DNA of 64,000 bases from Hibiscus mutabilis (lineage: Eukaryota > Streptophyta > Magnoliopsida > Malvales > Malvaceae), in NCBI GenBank assembly GCA_019671005.1, contig CM033718.1:18790014-18854013 (forward strand), given 5' to 3'. This document shows, piece by piece, positions 56,899 to 64,000 of this stretch. Each line of letters opens with the position of its first letter. Position 1 is the first letter of the stretch. Under the pieces are notes generated by a model that had not been told where the DNA came from, did not search any database, and saw only the letters and a program-made list of their open reading frames with translations. Position numbers and translations under genes: made by a program.

Positions 56899-58970
56899 GG
56901 TTTGTAGATGGTTTTTCGAGGGTTGCTTCTCCTTTGACAAAGTTGTTACAAAAGAATGTTCATTTTGAGTGGACGGAGGATAGAAAGTGGGCTTTCGAAA
57001 AGTTGAAGGAGTCTTTGACGCAAGCTCCTATCTTGATTTAACCTGAGTCAGGTAATGAGTTTGCGGTTTACAATGATGCATCGTATGTAGGTTTGGGTTG
57101 TGTATTGATGCAAGAAGGAAAGCTTGTGGCTTATGCATTTAGACAATTGAAGGTGCATGAGCGTAATTATCCTACCCATGATCTTGAGCTTGCCGCGGTT
57201 GTGTTTGCAGTGAAAATTTAGAGGCATTATCTCTACGGTGAGAAGTGTGTTGTGTATACGGATCGTAATAGTTTCAAGTATTTGATCACTCAAATGTATT
57301 TGAATCTTAGGCAACGTAGGTGGTTGGAGTTGCTTAAAGATTATAATTTGACGACTGAGTATCATCCAGGAAAGGCTAAGGTTGTAGCCGATGCTTTTAG
57401 TAGGAAAGTTGTGGTGGAGTTGACGGTGATGTTTGCGCGGTCGAGTGTGACGCGAGATCGTTGTTTATGGGCCGAGTTGCAAATAAAGCCATCTTTGTCA
57501 CAATTGATTAAAAAGGCAATCTTATTATGATGTGTTGGTACCGCATGTTAAGGATATCATAGATGGAAATTTGACGAATTTTCATTTCAATAGTGATGGA
57601 GTGTTGTGTTTTAAAGATCAGATAGTGGTACCTAGCAATGATGAGTTGAGGCTTATCATCTTGACCGAGGTGAGTTGAGGCATATCATCTTGACCGAGGC
57701 ACATGCTAATCCTTTTTCTATGCATCTCTATAGTATAAAGATGTAACAAGGCTTGAAAGGAGAGTACTATTGGGTTGGTTTAAAGAAAGATATGGCTGAT
57801 TTTGTTGCTAGATGTATGGTGTGTTAAGGTTGAGCATCAGTTTCCTTCTGGATTGTTACAACCGTTGAGGATACCGGAATGGAAGTGGGAGAGAATTACC
57901 ATGAATTTTGTATCTTGGTTGCCCTTGACACCCATTAAAAAAGATTCCATTTGGGTGATTGTTGATCGGTTTATGAAGTGTGCGCATTTTGTACCTATGT
58001 ATTCTACGTATACTTTGGATAAGTTGGAGGATTTGTATATCGCCAAGATTGTGTGTTTGCATGGTGTGCCTAAGTCTATAGTTTCGAATAGAGATCTGTG
58101 GTTTACAGCTAGGTTTTGGGAGTGTTTGCATCGAGCTTTGGGTACACGGTTGAGTTTCAGTACTTCGTATCATCCCACACGGATGGTCAGTCTGAATGTG
58201 TGATCCAGGTCTTGGAAGATATGTTGAGGTGTTGTATCATTGAGTTCCAAGGAACCTGGGAGAGGCAGTTGCCTTCGGTGGAGTTTGCCTATAATAAGAG
58301 TTATTAGGCTAGTATACAAATGGCATTGTATGAGGCCTTGTATGGTAGGAGGTGTCGTACGCCTTTGTATTGGGTTGAGGTTGGAGAAAAGTATATTTCT
58401 TTGCCTGATGTGTTAAAGGATATGAATGAAAAAGTGAAACTCATTTGTGATCGCTTGAAAGTGGCTTTGGATTGTCAGAAATCCTACGCGAATTTGAAGC
58501 GTAGAGAGATTGAATATGTAGTTGGTGATCGTGTGTTCTTGAAAGTGTCTCATTGGAAGAAGGTGATACGGTTCAGACGTAAGGGTAAGCTTAATCCGAG
58601 GTTAATTGGACCATATGAGGTTGTGGAGCGAGTTGGTCCTATTGCTTATCGTTTGAGGTTATCTCCTGAGTTTGAGAATATTCATGATGTGTTTCATGTA
58701 TCGATGTTGTGGAGGTATCAGTCGAATCCATCGCATGTTATGCCAGTGGATAATATTGAGTTAAAACCGGATTTGTCCTATGATGAGGAATCGGTGAAGA
58801 TCCTTGATTATAGCAGTAAAGTTCTTCGTGGTAAGACGGTTGAACTTGTAATGGTGTTATGGTGACATCGGGGAGTTGAGGAAGCCACGTGGGAGAGCAA
58901 AGCGAATATGTTGAAACAATTTCCGCATTTGTTCCCTTTGGGAAAATTTTCAAGGAAAAAATTTCTTAAG
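56899..58970 (+). pseudogene. Chromovirus RNase H, integrase and chromodomain
   Basis: Resumes with FVDGFSRVASPLTKLL; RNase H: NDASYVGLGCVLMQ, YTDRNSFKYL. Integrase core: VDRFMKCAHFVP, then HTDGQSECVIQVLEDMLR in a shifted frame, and GAPDH-unrelated C-terminal part GRRCRTPLYWVEVGE, LNPRLIGPYEVVERVGPIAYRL and VFHVSMLWRY. A C-terminal chromodomain-like segment (EESVKILDYSSKVLR...VMVLW, stop at 58863, then HRGVEEATWE) identifies a chromovirus. Such domains can guide integration to marked chromatin. The first integrase Asp region is damaged, and a 29-bp duplication lies at 57642-57699. Many stops. Confidence 0.75.
57642..57699 (+). repeat. 29-bp tandem duplication in integrase
   Basis: TGAGTTGAGGC.TATCATCTTGA... 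occurs twice back to back (57642-57670, 57671-57699) with one difference. 29 bp shifts the frame, so it inactivates the integrase. Confidence 0.8.
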
Positions 58971-59505
58971 TGGGGGGGAGTTTTAATGCCCCGGTTTTGG
59001 GTCTAGATGTTAGCCGAAAATGTTAGACGGATGGGAGAACCGGAGTTAGAGATTCAAGTCAGATTCGAGAATAAATATTTTTGAGCGAGATAAAAATATG
59101 GGAAAATGTTTTAAAATCCTTATTTAATATACATATATATATATATATATATTTAAGGTAAAGTCAATTTTGAAAAATTGGACTTGGAAATAAGACATTT
59201 TAGCTGGTGACCAAAATGTAAAGTTTTAAAACTATTTTTAGTGATTGTTTTGTAAAAGGATCAAAACCTAGAATCTTTAAGGAGCTATTTAACATAAATG
59301 TTTTTATCAGAATTTCCTCTCAATTAGAATTATTTTAATTATTTTTAATTAAGGATTCAAAGGGTTTAATAAAAGATGAGGTGGTTATTTCTTAAAAACT
59401 AAATTTGACGTAACTTTCTTTCTCTCCAAACTTTCTCTCAAAATTCTTTCAGCCAAACACTCTATTTCACATCAAAGATTTCGGGTAATACTCTTGATTT
59501 ACTAA
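58971..59505 (+). mobile_element. Polypurine tract and truncated 3' LTR of chromovirus
   Basis: TGGGGGGGAG (58971-58980), then LTR sequence from 58982 (TTTAATGCCCCGG, where other copies have TGTAATGCCCC or TGTGACGCCCC). It follows 20755 onward for about 520 bp, then switches to copia sequence at 59505/59506 with a few bases of microhomology (AAGCATGGAGCATGG versus GGCAAGGAGCATGG). Confidence 0.8.
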
Positions 59506-60330
59506 GCATGGAGCATGGTAAAAGGTAAGCATCTACCAAGAAATTTTTGGGCTGAAGCAATTCGATGTGCAGATTACCTATTAAATCGTTGCCCGATAAA
59601 GAGTGTGAGGAACGTGAAACTGAACGAAGCATGGAGCAGTAAAAGACCAGGAATTGGCCATCTCAGGATTTTTGGATGCATTGCATATGCCCACCTATCT
59701 GAGCAGATAAGAATGAAGCTTGATGACAGAGGGGAGAAATGCATTTTCATTGGCTATGATGAACAAATTAAGGCTTATAGACTCTACAATCCTCTCACCA
59801 AGAAGTTAATAATCTCAAGAGATGTTGAGTTCAATGAAGTAGAATACTAGAGATGGAGTACAGAAGAAAAGAAAGTTGAAGGACTATTTTTCAATGAAAA
59901 TAAAGAGAATGATAACTTCATCAACCAAGAAGAACAAGGTGGTGATCAAGGTACTCAACAAAATCTGACTAAACCATTTTCATCAAGCAACATCATCAAT
60001 ACCAGAACTGAAAATCCTGAAGAACACCCAACTGAAGTTCAAAGATCTATAAGGGAGAGAAGAGTACCAGAAAGATACAAAGATTACAAAACTCAAAATA
60101 TTTCACTTTTAAGTTTACTTGCAAGCAGTAATCCAATAACATATAAAGAAGCAATTGAAGATGACAAGTAGAAGAATACAATGAATGAAGAAATTGCAAA
60201 GGTATAAAGAAATGATACGTGGGAGCTCACAAGCCTACTAGAAGGACAAAATCCAATTGGAGTCAAGTGGGTGAACAAGACAAAGACAAATAAAGAAGGA
60301 AAGTAGAGAAATACAAGGCAAGAATAGTTG
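59506..60330 (+). pseudogene. Duplicated copia pol segment
   Basis: Second copy of 19929-20754. It carries the end of integrase (MVKGKHLPRNFWAEAIRCADYLLNRCP; open 59515-59850) and the start of RT. It is less decayed than the left copy: it lacks the stop at 19988. It ends with AGTTG (60326-60330) before an LTR, exactly as the left copy does. Confidence 0.8.
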
Positions 60331-63300
60331 TGTGACGCCCCGGTTTTGGGTCTAGATGTTAGCCGAAAAGGTTAGACGGTTTGGGAGAACCAGAGTTGGA
60401 GATTTGAGTTAGGTTCGGGAATAAACATTTTTGAGCGAGATAAAAATATGGGGAAAGGGTTTAAAAATTCTTATTTAATATATATATATATTAGGTAAAG
60501 TCAATTTTGGAAAATTGGAGTCGAAAATGAGACATTTTGGCTAGTGACCAAAATGTAAAGTTTCAAAACTATTTTTAGTGACTATTTTGTGAAAGGATCA
60601 AAACTTAGAATCTTTAAGGAGCTATTTAAACTAAATGTTTTTATCAGAATTTCCTCTCAATTAGAATTATTTTGATGAGTTTTAATTAAGGATTGAAAGG
60701 GTTTAATAAAAGATGAGGTGGTTATTTTTTAAAAACCAAATATGACGTAACTTTCTTTCTCTCAAAATTCTTTCAGCCAAACACTCTATTTCACATCAAA
60801 GATTTTAGGTAATACTCTTGATTTAATAAAATTTTGATTCCTAATGGTTTCTTCCATTTTGTTTTCCAAAATCTCATAGTTTTCCTTTGTTTTTCAAGAT
60901 TAAAACATTCAATTGAGAGGAAATTCATCCATTATAGGTAAGGTTTGTTCTTATCCTCTAATTATTGGTTCTTTTCTAAAATTCTTAAGTATTTTATCCT
61001 TTATAAATGCTTTCTACTGAGATTTAATAATTTAATTATGGATTATTTTGAAATCAAGGTTTAATTGATGAGTTTATGTGATTTTCGAATTGGATCTATG
61101 TTGCTGGGTTCTTGATTGGTTTCAATCAATATTTTGATGTTATATAATGTTAATAGATTGATTTTAGCATTAGAATCCTGAAGTTATATGAATCTCTAAT
61201 TTCCTAGGTTGCTAGTTATGTGTTTTTAAGGAGTTGTGGAGGTTTATTGTATGCTGGAGATATATGGATTGGTTCAAATTGTTTTTTAATTTCAATTGAT
61301 GTTAATTTATGGATTGAAATGTTACATTGTGGCTGGGTTGATTTTAGGTTAAGTTGAAAGGTGTTTTTGGTTGTTTCAAAAGACGTTTAATAGATATTTG
61401 TGAGGCGAAATTGAGGAGTTGTGTTGCTGGGATTTTGGATGCATTGGTGATGCATTAATCCTCTATTGTTATGTGATTAAAACATGAGAGAGTGGGCCTA
61501 AGGTTGTTGGTGAGGCTTCGGACGCTTATTTTTGCATCAGCGAATAAAGATTTGCGTTGTCGGTGAGTGAGAACGTGGATTTCAGCTTTGAAATGGTTTA
61601 AAGGTAGTTTATGGGAGTTTAAACTTATCTTGAAACGTTGGTTTAAACTCAAAAGTAAGTACAAAGGGATTTCTCTCTCGGTCGTGCTTTAATGAAATGG
61701 TTTTATGCACATGTTTGAATTATATGGCACCTACTATTTAAGCATGTTTTAAAGTGTGTTATATACTGGTTTTGATCATGAAATTATAATGGATGCACAT
61801 GGTAAGTGATCCATGTAAGTATGAGTTATACTTGTTTAAAAGTATGGTTTTTTGCTTTGGAAATGATTTTGAGTGGATGCATATAAAAATAGTGAGGTAC
61901 ATGGTTAATAATGAATTATATTGTCAAGTGATGTGATTTAAAATATTATCGAATATAGTTAGCCGGCAATAGGATTGATAATGCACTATAAAAAGTCACC
62001 TTGGATGTCGAGGGGTTTATACGGTGTACCAAATACTCCATCATAGTACCCTAACGGTTGAGGGGTTATATGGTATCAAAAATTCCCGTTAGTGGATTAA
62101 ACGTCTAACCAATGATTGGGGTTGGTGTCCCCGGGGTTGTGATTGTACCCGGTTGTAATTGTACCACGGTTGTGATCGTACCGTAATTCCGGTTGAGATG
62201 GCTTGAAGTGTTGAGAGGACACTTGTTGAATCCGTGTATCTGATGTTATATTTTGTAAAGTGGAACTTGGTTTATTATCACTTGAAAGCCAACGTAATTG
62301 TTGATGTATCATGTTGATGGATGTTAATGTATAATGTTGGTTTATACATGTTTTACTCTTTAAGCTTTGCATATGGTTGTTATGCATGGGAAGACTTAAA
62401 TTGAGGGTTAGCATTGGGACATGCTGTTAATCCATGATACATGTTGCATATGGTTTAATATGCTGGTTTTTGAAAGTGTTAAGTGCATGGTTTTCAAGGC
62501 ATGATGTTTTAAATGATGAAAGAAATGGTGATTCCAATGTGGTTTTGTTGATGGTGTGTTGTCTGAGCACTCCTCGCTAAGCCTTGTGTGCTTACGCTCA
62601 TTTTGTCCATCAATGTAGAGAATTAAAGATTGCGAGGCAGCATGTGGGCAAGGTATTACCAAGGAAGTCAGAATTTTAAAGTATGATTTTGAATTAGACT
62701 TGTAGTAATAAAGGCAATGGGGTTTATTGTTGGTTTGTGGGGCGTTTTGTTAAACTCCATGTTTTGGCATGTTTGCTATGTTGTTTTGGATTGTAAATGG
62801 CCTTTAATTCTTGGTATTGCTTTGGATTTATGGTTTATGCTTTGGATGATTTGGTTTTTAGGAAGCATGCCTCTAGTTTACTCATTGAAGCCTAATGTCA
62901 TGTTATGATGGTGACTCCGTGATGCTTTGGTATAGATTGATCCTTAGGGATGTTGGGTTAATGTTTGAAACATGTTGGAATGTTATCATGGCCTCAAAAG
63001 CATGTAAAACCAGCAAAATTAGACATCAAAGGTCCAACAGTATCGGTACGTGTGTCCTTGTACTGATACGGGTAAGCTATTTTGTGGACAGCGTTTCGGT
63101 ACGCGAGGATCTGTTTCAGTATGGGCAAGGGCATTTTGGCAAGACGTACCGATACATGTATAGTCGTATCGATACGATTTTGATCTAATAGAATCTGGTT
63201 TTTAAGGAATGGTAAGGCATACTGTTACACTTGTTTGTGTACTGATACGGGCAGTTGGTAATTTAGTTATTGGGATGGTTGGAAGTTTATGTTTCTTTCG

Positions 63301-63676
63301 TTTTAGTCCATGTTTGATAGGTATGAAATTGGATGAGTTTGAATGATCGTTTGGAGCTAGTTTTTGACATATGATCTTGAAACTTGATTAATTAAGGATC
63401 GGTAATTTTAAAATATGCTATGTCCCTGTAATATTCCAGAATTGTAATTTGGTCCCTAAATTGCAATTACATGCAATTGGATGTCAATTCGACGCCCGAT
63501 TCAGTTGAGTTTTCTCTCGCTGCAAGTATGCACACCATATGTTAATAAGTTTCATCTAGATAAGATAAAAATAGGAAATGGGGTAGTTCGAGTTAATATT
63601 TACGGGTTTGTATCAATAAACCCAATGTAGCTTGCTCAGTTCAGTTTGGCATCTAAGCCAGGTCAAGGGGGTTACA
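60331..63676 (+). mobile_element. Second full chromovirus LTR (3346 bp, solo)
   Basis: TGTGACGCCCC...GGGGGTTACA, matching 20755-24127 throughout. TSD AGTTG on both sides (60326-60330, 63677-63681), and copia reading frame on both sides. By itself it is a textbook solo LTR in copia. It retains the palindrome cluster at 63040-63250. Confidence 0.85.
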
Positions 63677-64000
63677 AGTTGCCAAAGGCTACAAGCAAAG
63701 ACAAGGAATAGACTATGATGAAGTATTCACTCCAGTAGCAAGGATCGACACTACTAGACTTCTCACAACAGTTGCAACACAAAACAAATGGAAGATTTAT
63801 CAGATGGATGTGAAGTTGGCATTTCTAAATGGCTACCTAGAAGAAGAAGTTTATATCGAGCAACCACCCAGGTACATTAAACAAGGATATGAAGATAAGG
63901 TCTACCATTTGAAGAAAGCCTTATATGGATTGAAGCAAGCACCAAGAGCATAAAACACAAGAATAGATAAATATGTCCTAGAGAAATTGTTCATAAAGAG
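63677..64000 (+). pseudogene. Copia reverse transcriptase, continuation
   Basis: Open from the TSD onward without an ATG: VAKGYKQRQGIDYDEVF, PVARIDTTRLL, MDVKLAFLNGYLEEEVY, YGLKQAPRA. A stop replaces the usual Trp after PRA (about 63950), then the frame continues to the window edge. It joins the frame ending at 20754 or 60330. The catalytic YVDD would lie beyond the window. Confidence 0.8.

Larger units (their letters stand above)
17506..64000 (+). mobile_element. Ty1/copia element, interrupted by nested insertions
   Basis: Order of parts on the plus strand: LTR, PBS, gag, protease, integrase, start of RT (to 20754), then RT resuming at 63677 and leaving the window. The order integrase before RT is diagnostic of Ty1/copia. 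The break carries the TSD AGTTG (20750-20754 and 63677-63681). Everything between is a younger insertion or a rearrangement product. The 3' LTR is not in the window. Confidence 0.75.

Overview
The window is nuclear DNA of a flowering plant, most likely a eudicot. It is AT-rich and dominated by decayed LTR retrotransposons of typical plant lineages. Genic sequence is sparse and limited to the first 17 kb: a PB1-domain gene, a C2H2 zinc-finger gene and a pair of small unknown genes. No bacterial, phage, CRISPR, rRNA or tRNA features were seen.

Layout. 1-2638: 3' part of an Ogre/Tat-type LTR that enters from the left edge. 2707-4190 (minus): a frame-disrupted PB1-domain gene, with the LTR ending about 70 bp past its stop. 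4190-10250: AT-rich intergenic DNA with small non-coding elements, including a 522-bp foldback element with a perfect 9-bp target-site duplication (TSD), a second long-inverted-repeat element and a 306-bp tandem duplication. 10255-16900: a small-protein gene present twice (broken copy at 10677, intact copy at 16367); between the copies a ~300-bp inverted repeat flanks a frameshifted C2H2 gene and a 171-codon ORF. 15646-15814: a miniature copia-type LTR with primer-binding site.

17506-64000 is one nested retrotransposon stack that can be dissected by its TSDs. A Ty1/copia element (LTR 17506-17936) was hit in its reverse transcriptase (RT) by a Ty3/gypsy chromovirus, Tekay/Del-like (LTR 20755-24127; TSD AGTTG). 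That chromovirus received (a) an Athila-like gypsy element on the minus strand (24648-51418; degenerate TSD TACGT/TATGC) and (b) a 4158-bp Ogre/Tat-type solo LTR (52741-56898; TSD GGTTT). The Athila element carries (c) a 5287-bp non-coding LTR-like element in its left LTR (24683-29969; TSD TAGAA) and (d) a Tat-lineage element with a second RNase H in its RNase H region (34444-45694; TSD CTGCT/CTACT). The right side repeats part of the left side: copia plus Tekay LTR at 19929-24127 recurs at 59506-63676. This is best explained by a tandem duplication followed by collapse of one chromovirus copy to a solo LTR. The copia RT then resumes at 63677 and runs off the window.

All retrotransposon coding regions are broken by stops, frameshifts, deletions or catalytic-site changes, so none looks autonomous. 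The most unusual signals are non-coding: covarying perfect hairpins upstream of the TATA box in three diverged Ogre/Tat LTRs, a primer-site-like decamer inside the 3' end of the same LTRs, a 34-bp tandem array in the Tat 3' untranslated region, and a tandemly duplicated primer-binding site in the Athila element. Lineage names rest on recognised protein motifs, not on a database search.
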